A DNA stretch of 64,000 bases from Pleurotus ostreatus/Saccharomyces cerevisiae fusant (taxonomy: Eukaryota > Opisthokonta): the NCBI GenBank assembly GCA_024196135.1, contig JAMQCK010000006.1, positions 62,001-126,000 on the forward strand, given 5' to 3'. Positions 24,686 through 34,415 of the stretch are shown piece by piece (position 1 is the stretch's first letter; each line of letters opens with the position of its first letter). The position numbers and the translations under genes were made by a program. Below the pieces are notes generated by a model that saw only the letters and a program-made list of their open reading frames with translations, had not been told where the DNA came from and searched no databases.

Positions 24686-26173
24686 ATGCCCTCACACAAG
24701 GCAGAGTACGCGAATATGAGGAGGGGTCCGAAAAGCGAAGAGCATCGGAGGGTGCGTGACTGTTTTTTGCCCAGATAGAAGCGTTCTCATGGCCACCGTG
24801 TTTAGCGCCCTCAACATTCGGAAGATGACGAGTGGGAGGACGTCTCTGAAATCAGCACACTTGTCCGATCTCCCAGTCCTTCGCACTCTGCCTCGACTCC
24901 CCGTAAGCGCAAGACGCAACGGGGTGGCATTCATGCCGTGTCTGCCTCCGCTCGCAAAACCACAATCAAGAAGGGCAAGGCGCCGAAAGGTCCGAGCGAC
25001 ATAAGCATTGTCAAGGAGCACGCAGTCCTTATAACACGCGACGAACTCTACGACAATGCTATTCACGCATCCAGATACACCGTGCGCTACGCGATCGAAG
25101 TCGTCGGCCGTGCCATCCACCTCATGCGCTACCCACTCGCTCTCTTGCTATTCACCTATCTCCTTGCCTTCGTCTTCGGTCGCATCAAGGTTGCGCTCTC
25201 GCCGCTTTGCATCCTACCCGGCATCTCGAGCACCGCGCTCTGCTACAACCCTCCAATGCCACCAGACGGCATGAAAATTCCCCAAGTGGGCAATTTCCCC
25301 GAGATGATGCAAACTCAGAACAAGTTCGAGCAGCTCCTTGAAGACACCGCTGGCGGTGCCAGCCTCTCCCTCGAGATGAAGAAGGCCGAGATCGCTACAC
25401 GCGACCTCACGACCCTCGTGCGCATCAGCAATCTCAAGAGCAAGGACGACCTTGGCAGCGTCCTCGGCGACATCGTCGACGAAGCAAAAAAGACTGGCCG
25501 GGGCTTGCATCGTCTCGGAACCAAGGTCATCCGTGCTGTCGACGAGGTCATTGCGGCCAACAACGCCGCTTTGCACACTATCGAGGCGGCCCAGAACCAC
25601 GCTTCATCGTTCTCCTTCGGCGACCTCGTTGTATGGGCGCCGAAACGCGACGTTGGCGAGGTTGTCCGCGTGACCTTCACTCAGGCGATGGAGGTTCAGT
25701 CTCGGGCGATGGCTCGGCTCTTAGTTGAGCTGACCGCTCGCCTCGCCGACCTCGATCGCTTGGAGGAGCTGCTCGATTACCTGCATGAGATCGTCGCGCG
25801 CGACCATAAGATCCTCAAAACCGAGAAGGACGAGCTACTAGCTCAGCTCTGGACCATCCTCGGCGGCAACCGCGACCAGCGGCGCGAACAAGACGACCAT
25901 ATTGCCCTTCTGAATGCCCTCGGTGGCTACAGAAAGGAAGCGCGAGCGCAGGTCGTAGGCGCGCTGCATACGTTGCAGTCTATGGAGGCGGAGATGGAGG
26001 ACCTGCGTGACCGTGTATCGGCGCCGAACCTCGCAGAGCAGGCCGGGCTGAATATCCCGGTCAGGGTGCACATCGACAGCATCCGCGACAGTCTCGTAAG
26101 ACTCAAGGATCGCCGGATTCAGGCGAGGGAGGAAGAGGAAGCGGCGGTGAACAAAGTTCTCAGTTCCGCGTAA
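24686..26173 (+). CDS. hypothetical single-pass membrane protein with coiled coils
   Basis: Exon 1 is 24686-24751 (MPSHKAEYANMRRGPKSEEH...), with a GTGCGT donor at 24752 and an acceptor TTTAG at 24805. Exon 2 continues in frame with RPQHSEDDEWEDVSEI, SPSPSHSASTPRKRKTQRGG and a basic stretch, then one strong membrane segment (PLALLLFTYLLAFVFGRIKV). A large domain with helical heptads (RDLTTLVRISNLKSKDDLGS, RLADLDRLEELLDYLHEIV) follows and ends EEEAAVNKVLSSA. About 475 residues. The hydrophilic basic N-terminus followed by one TM suggests a nuclear-envelope or ER anchor, which is inference. No catalytic motif seen. Confidence 0.82.
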
Positions 26174-26491
26174 TACGCTTGAGGACTGCCCGCTAGCTGT
26201 TGTACTAACATTAACTATTCGATGCACACTGGCGGTGTACCCTGTAATTTATGACCACTGTAGCACTATTTACGAACAACGGATGCCTTGGAACCGAGCA
26301 GCAATCGTCGTGCACCTTCGTTGTCCTCCGCGACCTCATCCACCGCAGTCAGCCCTGTATACATCGCGCTCTTCCTCCCTATTCGCGGGCTTTCCGAAGC
26401 CTCTCACTTACTGACCGGTCATGGGTCAATCTTCTTCGGCCCTGATCGTACTTATACTCAAGCGACGCTCTTGCTCCCTACCAGAACAAGG
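26174..26491. other. short intergenic gap
   Basis: Contains the 3' UTR of the membrane-protein gene and the YVH1 promoter. No other element seen. Confidence 0.5.
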
Positions 26492-28511
26492 ATGTCTTCC
26501 GATCGCGATGCCGCTGAACAGCCACCAAGCACTCTCGGCGACGACAGCACCACTGACCCAGCACTCTCCGAGATCTTGAGGAAGATTCCCGCGCCAGCGC
26601 CGCCACCGGAGGGCGCGATCCCCTCGCCCCGCCTCACGCAGATCGTCCCGAACCTGTACCTCGGCGACCTCCCCGCTGCACAGAATGTCGAGCTGCTCAA
26701 GACGCACAAGATCTACAGCGTGCTCACCGCAATGCGCGGGCGAGTGCGCATCAACGAGGTGCGTAGATCGCAAACTCTACGCGATCGGGGGCGCTGATGA
26801 GATGGCGCGCAGACGTTCCTTCGGCACCAGATCCTCCTAGACGACGATGAGCAGTCCGACATCCTCACCCACTTCCTCCCCTCCATCTCTTTTATTCAAT
26901 CCGAGCTGGATAAGGGGCGCGGTGTGCTTGTGCACTGCGTCGCCGGCATGAGTGGGTCCCCTCCCCGTGGATGTGATCGAGCTGACGATGCGCAGGTCGC
27001 TCCGTAACAATCGTAGCAGCATACCTCATGTATACATACAAGCTTACGCCTGACGAGGCCATAGAAATCATCCGCCATCGTCGAGAGGGTGCGGTCGAGG
27101 TGGCGTGGGTAGCTTCAATTCTTCATCGACGATGCAGTTTCTCTGACTCAACCTGACAGCCCCAACCCCGGCTTCCTATACCAGCTCGAAGTCTTCCATG
27201 CCGCCTCCTTCTCCCCCTCACGCAAGAGCAAAGCCGTCAGGCAATTCTACACCCAGCGTGTCATGGAAGATGTGATGAGTACGTCCTACCTACCGCCCTC
27301 TCGTTGGCGCGCTGAACCCTCCCTTCAGACGGCGATGGCGGACCTCCAGAGACTGAAATGTTCGCCTCCTTCCCGCGTACGCCCGCTGACTCCGCACCCC
27401 CCACTCCTGGCGGACGCGCACCCAAGGGTCCTCGCCGTCGGATCCGCTGCAAGATGTGCCGCCAGGAGCTCGCCGCGCGCGAACACATGTACGACCACGG
27501 GAATATTGGGCCCGCCACACCCGTGGGGCAGACACCCGCGGCGTCGCGGCGACCCTCCACAACCGGCGCACGCGGGAGCTTCCTGTCGAATATGAGCATG
27601 ACGGCGGCGGGACCGAGCGAGCAGAAGGCAAGTGGAAGTCAGCCGGGGTCCAGGAGGCCGAGTGTGGGAGGCGGCAGGCGGGGAAGTCAGCTGCAGAACA
27701 TGGGCTTTGGGATGAGCTCGTTAGACGCGGAGAAGGCGAAGGAAGCGGCCAATGGGGAGAGTGCGCTGGATACGGATGAGGACGATTCCTCGCCGGAGCG
27801 CACCTTGCCCGCTGACGTGAAGAAGGCCGTCCACGGATCGGAGGACAAGGGAGCGGCGCTGCAAGACGATAGCGCCGTGGCGGATGACGACGAAGACTAC
27901 GAAGCGCTCGCGCAGGCCCACGAGGAGGCACGGCGACTAGGCCGGCGTATGAGCGAGGCGATGGAAGGAGCAGCAGGATCCGACGAACGCGAGAAGGTCA
28001 CCCAGATTACGCGCGAGCAGACGGACAAGGACAAGTCGCCGCCTGCTACCCCAGCAACGTTGTTTTCCCCGAGCGACCTTGCGGCTCGGCTGAATGAGAA
28101 CCCCAAGCTCTCCGCCCTCCGACAAGAGAGTTTCGGGGGAGCATCCTCGCCAGGCGGGCGGTCGTCGGTATCAAGCCCACCCATCCTCATGAATCCCAAA
28201 TGCTCAGGGTACTTCGTGGAACCGGTGAGTGTCGCCCAGTATTTCTTGACGAGACAGAGGATTTAACGAACCATTCCAGATGAAGTGGATGGACCACTTC
28301 CTCGAGAACGGCGAGATCGCAGGCAAGATTACCTGCCCGAACCCGAAGTGTCGGGCCAAGTTGGGCAATTACGACTGGGCGGGCGTGCAGTGTGGCTGCA
28401 AGGAATGGGTGACTCCGGTACGTGGTTGCTAACCCGTGGCGAAACATGTGTTGAAATGGTTGTCAGGGCTTCTGCATAAACCGTTCCAAGGTGGACGAGA
28501 TCGTCGTGTAG
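26492..28511 (+). CDS. YVH1: dual-specificity phosphatase YVH1/DUSP12 with zinc domain
   Basis: The N-terminal catalytic domain opens with LTQIVPNLYLGDLPAAQNVE and contains the Cys-based active site HCVAGMSRS. That site is spliced across an intron (donor after ATG A, acceptor before GTCGCTCC), giving the canonical HCx5RS. After TPDEAIEIIRHRREGAVE come YQLEVFHAASFSPSRK and a linker. The C-terminus holds the zinc-binding part: IRCKMCRQELAAREHMYDHG early, a long acidic Ser-rich insertion, then CSGYFVEP, MKWMDHFLENGEIAGKITCP, CRAKLGNYDWAGVQCGC and FCINRSKVDEIVV. In yeast the zinc domain releases Mrt4 during 60S ribosome maturation, and the phosphatase is linked to growth and sporulation control. 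At least six introns. The insertion of roughly 200 residues inside the zinc region is longer than in yeast. Confidence 0.93.
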
Positions 28512-29162
28512 ACATTCATCCTTCGAGGGACTGCAAGCTTGCGCTGGCGACCTGTTTCTGGCTCGGGTAGCCTTTTCCCTATCTGGATTGCAGGGATGGC
28601 GTATAATCATCGCCGCAGAGCAGCTGTCAGTCCACGGTGGCGCAAGGTTGACCTTCCATTCTATTACCTGTTGTTACCTGTTTTGACCGCACGCACACGC
28701 GATGACCCTGTACGTACTACTCAGTGTACAGTTCTGCAATCTCTCTCCGCTTCAGTCGCCAAGATTGCGATATCTTGAGGCTCGCCCAGATACATTTCCG
28801 AGCGCTTGAGAGGGTGTTTTTGGGCGTATGACGCACATTTAAGAACAATGGAATGTCCCAAAGGGCATAAACACCAACCCCACGTGTTGGTCCTGACTAC
28901 GATGGCATCAAAGCTCGGCCTTGAGGCCACCCTAGTGCTTGTCATAGACGGCGACGCAGCAGCAACTTATAAATGCGCGACTGAGCTCCTGCTCGTCGTT
29001 GCCTCCATCCCCCGACTCCGTACTCCCCGCTGCTGCTGATAGCCGCGTTCCCCAGGGGACCCGCAATTGCAAAGCACCGCGATCTTTGCCAATCGGCCAG
29101 CCAGCCCCTAACTCGGCCGACGCGCCTTTTGCATTTTACACGTTCGACCGCGACAGACGCGT
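28512..29162. other. intergenic region
   Basis: YVH1 3' UTR and promoter of the next gene; a TATA-like element (CTTATAAATG) at about 28966-28975. Nothing else recognised. Confidence 0.5.
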
Positions 29163-30266
29163 ATGAGTGACTTCAACAGCGATATGACGCCCTCGGACAG
29201 TGGAAGTAGCTTCTGGGGCGCGAACGCGTCGAATTCGGGATCTAGCGTTACGCCTGCGTCCTCTAGGTCCGCATCTCCCCCTCCGAAGCCCAAGCAGGGC
29301 AAGCAGCGCGCGCCGCTGCATCTCGATCTCAATCACCTGGATCTCAACGCAGATCGCCCTGGGTACGCTTCCCCCTCCCTCCCCAATTCGATTCTAACCC
29401 CGAACAGTGTCGAACCCTCGTCCATCGAAGGCAAGACCCTCGTGAACATACGCCGCTCCCCCAATCATCCCTGCCTCACACTCTACTTCGACGATGAGTC
29501 GAGCTATCAGGTGCTCGTAGACGGATACCAAGCCAATGGCCAGGGCACGCACAAGTTCCTCGAGCTCAACGCGCATCTCGAAGCCCTCCTCGCCGATACC
29601 GCCGCCCACCTCCCTGCCCCCATCGAGCGCTGCGCGTACTCCCAGCTCGTCGACGTCGCATTCTGCATCGACGAAGCGAAGTGCGCCAGCGCAGCCACCA
29701 CTCTCGGCCGCCGCCCGTCTATCTCCACCGCGCCTCGCCAGACATGGGACCAGAAACATACCGCGTTAGCGTTCAAGCTTGGCGGTCGCCTGCATATCGT
29801 CTCCGCGCAGATGGAGGAGCGTGTCGCAGAGAAGACGCCCTATCGCGAAGATAAGGACTTCGACCCGACCGTCGTTGCGTACGTCGAGAACCAGTGCACT
29901 TTCCGCAACTACTGCGATGTCTACCTGAAGGCCGTCACACATACCCAGACGCGGTCTCTAGGCAGAGCGCGCGGCGGTCGCCTCGCTACCCGGAATAACT
30001 TCGCTTCGGGGTCGAAGGGTGGGTCGCTGTCTTGCTCGCCTAAGAAGGAGAGCGCACTCTCCTCCGCCTCGCCAACGAAGCGCGTATTCCCGATGGCCCC
30101 GCCTGCCGAACCTGTCACGCCCAAGAAGCGCGAGGATGGTCCCTCGAGGAGTAACTCCGTCAAGGGCAGCAGCAAGAAGCGCAAGGGCGGCCATAAACGC
30201 ACCTCGTCGCAATCCAGCGACTCGCATTGGGAGAAGAAGGCCCGGCGCAACTCCCAAATCTTTTAA
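29163..30266 (+). CDS. hypothetical intronless protein, 367 residues
   Basis: Not recognised. A single-exon gene starting MSDFNSDMTPSDSGSSFWGA with a Ser/Pro-rich front. A central region looks folded (TLVNIRRSPNHPCLTLYFDD, YQVLVDGYQANGQGTHKFLE, VVAYVENQCTFRNYCDVYLK). The tail is strongly basic, with clusters KKRKGGHKR and KKARRNS that look like nuclear localisation signals. Intronless structure is unusual among its neighbours. Nuclear location is inferred from the basic tail only. Confidence 0.75.
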   Translation: MSDFNSDMTPSDSGSSFWGANASNSGSSVTPASSRSASPPPKPKQGKQRAPLHLDLNHLDLNADRPGYASPSLPNSILTPNSVEPSSIEGKTLVNIRRSPNHPCLTLYFDDESSYQVLVDGYQANGQGTHKFLELNAHLEALLADTAAHLPAPIERCAYSQLVDVAFCIDEAKCASAATTLGRRPSISTAPRQTWDQKHTALAFKLGGRLHIVSAQMEERVAEKTPYREDKDFDPTVVAYVENQCTFRNYCDVYLKAVTHTQTRSLGRARGGRLATRNNFASGSKGGSLSCSPKKESALSSASPTKRVFPMAPPAEPVTPKKREDGPSRSNSVKGSSKKRKGGHKRTSSQSSDSHWEKKARRNSQIF

Positions 30267-31038
30267 CTTCTGGTACGCTTAACGATCTTATTTCGTTCAG
30301 TGCAACGACTTACACGCGCGTTCTGCAGTTGTACGACCCGCTGTACACCGCCCCCGACCCTCACTGACCTCCTCCCTGTTGTATGTGCCATACGTACGTG
30401 TGTATGACTGCCACCCAGACACTCGTCGACCTGCTATCCTCTCCAAAACTGCTATCGATGTATATTACTGCAGACCTCGCACCCCTTGCCCTACCCTACC
30501 CTCCTCTTTCCCCCTTACTCTTTTTACTACCTCTCATCGTCGTCAACCGGATATCACCCTAACCTGACCTCGACCTACGTCCTTATCCTCTCCTCCGTTC
30601 CTGTCATCCTCCTGTGACTCTTACTCTCATCCTTCCTCCTGCGCTGCTCTCCCACTCATCCAGATCCCTCGCCTCCCTCCTCACGACTGCCCTACCCCAT
30701 ACGACGCGGCCCGAGGTCGACTGAACTAATGGTTCGATCTGCGCCATGGACAATGCTCGTTACGCTCCTCGTATCTATTACCCAGCTTGTAACGTGTGCT
30801 TTGTAGCGTCTTGCCATATCTATTCAGATCTGTGATCATCTTACACACCCATGACCCATGCGACCTTCAACGAGAGAGTACCGACACGTAGGCAAGCGAA
30901 GGTGACGACATCTTGCGCGAGATGTCGAGGCTCCGAAGTTCAGACAAAGCGCTAGTATGCCGTGCAGTGGGAGAATCATACATGTAGCACAACAGAGATA
31001 ATAAGATACACGGAGGAAGAGATACAACGAACACTTCG
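30267..31038. other. convergent intergenic region, pyrimidine-rich
   Basis: Two 3' ends meet here. 30470-30700 is strikingly C/T-rich on the + strand. No gene recognised. Confidence 0.5.
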
Positions 31039-32014
31039 CTATGAGTCCTCGTGGAATCGCTCGTAGTTGTCCAGCTTCAAGCTGGTTTTGTAGGCGTCGT
31101 CTATGGTTTTGCAGACGTCGTCGAGGTCGTCGAGGGCTTTAAGAAGGGCGTCGAGAGAAGAGAGATTATCTAACGACGGTCAGCACAGGATAGGCACAAG
31201 GGGGGCATTTAGTCAGCAAAAATTTACGAGATACGCACCGTACATCTGTATTCGTACATTAATCACGTTTTCTGAGGGATGTGGTGCACTGAAGAGGTCG
31301 TCAGTACGTAGAGAACAGGGTGAGGAAGGTCGCGCGGATGAACAGTATCGCAAGAGGCAGGAAGTACGCCGCGAGCTACCAAGATCTATCATCGAGATAT
31401 CGAACAAAGCAAGGGCTGCGACGAATCTCAGACAACGGTAGCATGCGGCATACTTCCCCTCGACACTCCAGGGCTAGCCACCCGGCATGCTACCGTGACT
31501 CCCCATCCGGCGGAGCCGGCGGGATGAGGGAGCCGCATGTCCGAACAAACAAGGAGAACAAAAGCAAGCCGTATAGTACCATGCATGAGGGTACCGCGAC
31601 GCATAAGGGGAGTACCGTGCATGAGGATAGCGCACTGCATGACGATAGCATCGATTGTATCATGTTCGAGCTTACCTGTAACCGCAGAATTCCACATTCG
31701 GGCTGTTGGGCATGGTTAGCAGGTGGTTCAGAGCGTAAGTGGGTGGGTGGTTCGCGTCATGGCAGTGTTGGCGAGCGGGTCGTATGGGCAGAGGGCAGGG
31801 GTTCGACATAAAAGAGGTAGGTTTGACGTACTTCTTCATGATCATCCACCGGAGGGCATTGCCTAGTGTGTGACTCTCGTCGTATATCTGGTATGTCGCG
31901 GCAGCGAGGTTTGGCTCGGCGCCGGGGAGCTAACAAACGCCATGAAGTTTACCACGACAGGAGTGGGTTATGTGGACCTACAAGCTTGATTTTTTTCGGT
32001 AGTTCGGCCGACAT
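31039..32014 (-). CDS. RPC19: RNA polymerase I and III subunit AC19 (RPAC2/RPC19)
   Basis: Alpha-like subunit that pairs with AC40 to nucleate assembly of RNA polymerases I and III. Five exons with fully consistent phases: 32014-31982, 31929-31832, 31702-31676, 31288-31239 and 31169-31039, giving 112 residues. The product starts MSAELPKKIKLLPG and carries the family core ESHTLGNALRWMIMKKNPNV, EFCGYSAPHPSENVINVRIQ and an acidic helical tail ending YERFHEDS. Eukaryotic AC19 is typically about 110-140 residues, so length fits. Exons of 27 and 50 nt made the gene invisible as a long open frame. The third intron (387 bp) is far longer than the roughly 50-70 bp usual here. The call is firm from the HTLGNALR...HPSEN signature. 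Confidence 0.93.
31289..31675 (-). other. unusually long intron 3 of the AC19 gene
   Basis: 387 bp with a GTAAG donor and CTTCAG acceptor. Between about 31575 and 31655 it holds an imperfect internal repetition built on GTACC(G/A)TGCATGAGG and GCATGACGATAGCA-like words. No coding capacity supported. Confidence 0.65.
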
Positions 32015-32606
32015 TGGTAAGTCGAGGGTATGTCTGCGAGCAAAAGAACAAAGCGCAAGGACAATGCAAGGTGAGGACAAAGAGGGGAGGGAGAGACACA
32101 AACAGGACGTAAGTACGAGTGCAGGATGCAAAGTCACAATAGACTCACGGGTGGGAGAGTCGGAAGCGTCCGCAGAGGATCCGCCACAAAGAACAATGGG
32201 CCGCCGGAGGGGAAGGTGATGAGAAAAGTGGGCCACGTGAGCGGACAATGCTCTATTTGGTCTCGCTTGGCGTGATGTGATCGAAGATTACTTTATTTGG
32301 GTGTGGCGATCACCGTGTGGCTTGCCGGGAACAATGGTAACATGGCGGCACCCATTACAGCGCACAATAAAGGCACTCCGCATCTCATTCTTTGTGCGCG
32401 GAGCCTCATGGTTGACTCAGGTAGGCATTTAAGCCAGCTCCGGCGAGCTGGACCGCCAGGTTCCGGCCCCGCCTCCTCACAAGAGTCGCTTTGATTTGCT
32501 TTTCTTTCTCCCTCTCTCACTTATAAGGGCAGGCCCTTGATCCCCGGCGGACGACGACGCTTCGACTTTCAATCCACCTCAAGTGCATACTATTATATCT
32601 ATACTT
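32015..32606. other. divergent promoter region between AC19 and hypothetical gene
   Basis: 592 bp. A minus-strand open stretch near 32160-32220 (reading ITFPSGGPLFFVADPLRTLP before a GTGAGT) looks coding-like and might be an alternative upstream exon of the AC19 gene, but the AC19 start at 32014 already gives a complete protein. Confidence 0.45.
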
Positions 32607-33262
32607 ATGCCTGGACGCACCTCACGCCCCACGCTCCCCTCCCTCCACGAACTCGGCCTCGTCCCTCCATTCCTGCCGGACATGTCCCGCCTAAGCCTGC
32701 ACGACGTCGAGATGGTGAGTTCCCCTTTCTCTCATTGCGATCCCCCTTTGCTTACTTCGACACCCAGACCGACGAGCCTCCGTCGCAGCAGCACCAGCGC
32801 AGGACATCGACATCCTCGACGTCCACGCTCGCCTCCACCTCCTCACGATCCCCATCCCCGACACTTTACGACGAGTCCACGTCCCGCCCCGCCTTGAAGG
32901 CGCACGGCAAGCCATGCAAGCGTAGTCACGCCCCACGCACCCCATCCCCCATGTCCCAACCCACGCCTCCCGTGGCGGCACTCCCCTACGCCCTGGCTCC
33001 CTGCTCCCTCAGCGAGGCCGACGCCGTGCTGCTCTTCCCTCCCCACGACAAGTCTCAGGGTCCTTCCAAGGGCATCATGATGCTGACCGGAGAGTCCGTA
33101 CGCCAGCTGCGCCACCCCGAGCGACGCATCGCACGCGGCGCACGCCTGCAGCCGTACAAGATCGTCCGCGACACCCGCAGACGATCGTTCAGCCCCACGG
33201 ACACCATGCCCGCCCTCCAGGGCCAGGGCACCTGCGTGCCCGCGCACGTCTGCTCGCAGTAG
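32607..33262 (+). CDS. hypothetical Ser/Pro-rich protein
   Basis: Not recognised. Two exons: the first starts MPGRTSRPTLPSLHELGLVP and ends LSLHDVEM at a GTGAGT donor (about 32714). The second starts TDEPPSQQHQRRTSTSS after ACACCCAG (about 32768) and continues through Ser/Thr/Pro-rich sequence. It includes a compact segment PCSLSEADAVLLFPPHDKSQ and GIMMLTGESVRQLRHPERRI, and ends CVPAHVCSQ. About 200 residues, basic and largely disordered. The LPSLHELGL start resembles short interaction motifs of fungal regulators, but no function can be assigned. Confidence 0.65.
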
Positions 33263-33445
33263 CTGCCTGTGCCCCCACCTTCTCGACGAAGGAGGAACGA
33301 GGTCGGACTTCGGGACTTTGTACCACCACACCGCCCCATGTATACCACATTGTATCGTTATACCACGCCGCTAGTCTTCCGCAGGGTCTATAGTGTATTT
33401 CTGGTAATGACAGAAGAACGAGAGCGACGATCCTACACGTTTTAT

Positions 33446-34056
33446 TCATTGGCCATTCGTCTCGGGTGCTGAGGATGTTTGTGAAGCCGATGACGATGCT
33501 GGATGCAAGAGCTCGTCAAGCAAATTTGCAACCTTCTGCCTCGTGTCCTTTGTCTCGTCCTCGATGTTCTTGAGCTCAACGTCGCGGCGGTGAGCTATTT
33601 GTGCCTCGTCGGACAACAGCAGCAGAAGCTTCAGGGAGTGGGTGATGGAAAGCAGCGAGTTTGCTGCTCTAACCTGAAGGAACATCGGCCGTCTTAATGC
33701 AAGTCATAGAGAAGAGAAAGTACGTGCCATAGATTCGGCGCGAGACTGCGCCTGAAAAGATTCCTGTGCGATGAGGAACTTGTCTTTGTTGGCAACCTAG
33801 AGATTACAGATGAGATAGGTCACGCCCCTCGTACAGAATACCTATTCACCGAGGCCAATCCGACAAGCTCGACCATGTTATCCACCAGAGTGCCCACCTC
33901 CGTGTCTACCTTCTTGTTCCACTCCTCCTCGATGGCATCGAGGTACTCTGACGAGTTCTGCTCCGCAGCGGCATCTTTCGTGTTGAACCTCTGCAAGAAG
34001 TTTGCACTAGGCAGCGCAGAGGGTCGGGAAACATCTCCCGTGTACCCATCCGCCAT
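33446..34056 (-). CDS. MED22: Mediator complex subunit Med22 (Srb6-like)
   Basis: Head-module subunit of Mediator, bridging activators and RNA polymerase II. It starts MADGYTGDVSRPSALPSANF and contains the family core SEYLDAIEEEWNKKVDTEV, TLVDNMVELVGLAS, KDKFLIAQESFQAQSRAES, MVRAANSLLSITHSLKLLLL and LSDEAQIAHRRDVELKNIED. The tail is Ser/Ala-rich, ending SSAPETNGQ. Three or four exons; about 155-160 residues, the expected size. An upstream in-frame Met exists at 34071, but ATG 34056 gives the usual start. Divergent from the first O-methyltransferase gene, sharing about 360 bp. Confidence 0.9.
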
Positions 34057-34415
34057 GACGGAAATGAACAAGGGAAGAACAAAGAAATTGCCTCATTTGG
34101 ACATCCATCAGTATCGTCGGTCCGGCCCGGCCTCCTCGATGATCCAATTCCGAGTCGGTCAATGGGAATATCTTTCTGCTTTTACGCTCATGGCCTTGGG
34201 CGATGCTCCCAGATTCGACTTCTTTTGCTCGCTTCCTCGCATCATGTGCAGCGTCTGCTTAGTCTGTTTATCTGCTTGACCTCTGTCTACTTACGCCATG
34301 GCCTCAAAGTCGGAATGGAATTGGCCGCCAGCTGAGCACGTAAACTCGAGCTGAGGTGCCCATCGCTGGGTATAAAAGGCAGTTTTAGTTGCAAGAAAAA
34401 TCAGACAAGCACACC
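34057..34415. other. divergent promoter Med22 / O-methyltransferase copy 1
   Basis: 359 bp. TATAAAA at 34371-34377, 39 bp before the O-methyltransferase ATG. No other motif recognised. Confidence 0.55.
34371..34377 (+). promoter_or_regulatory. TATA box, O-methyltransferase copy 1
   Basis: TATAAAA placed 39 bp from the ATG at 34416, implying a very short leader. Copies 2 and 3 have the same arrangement. Confidence 0.6.
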
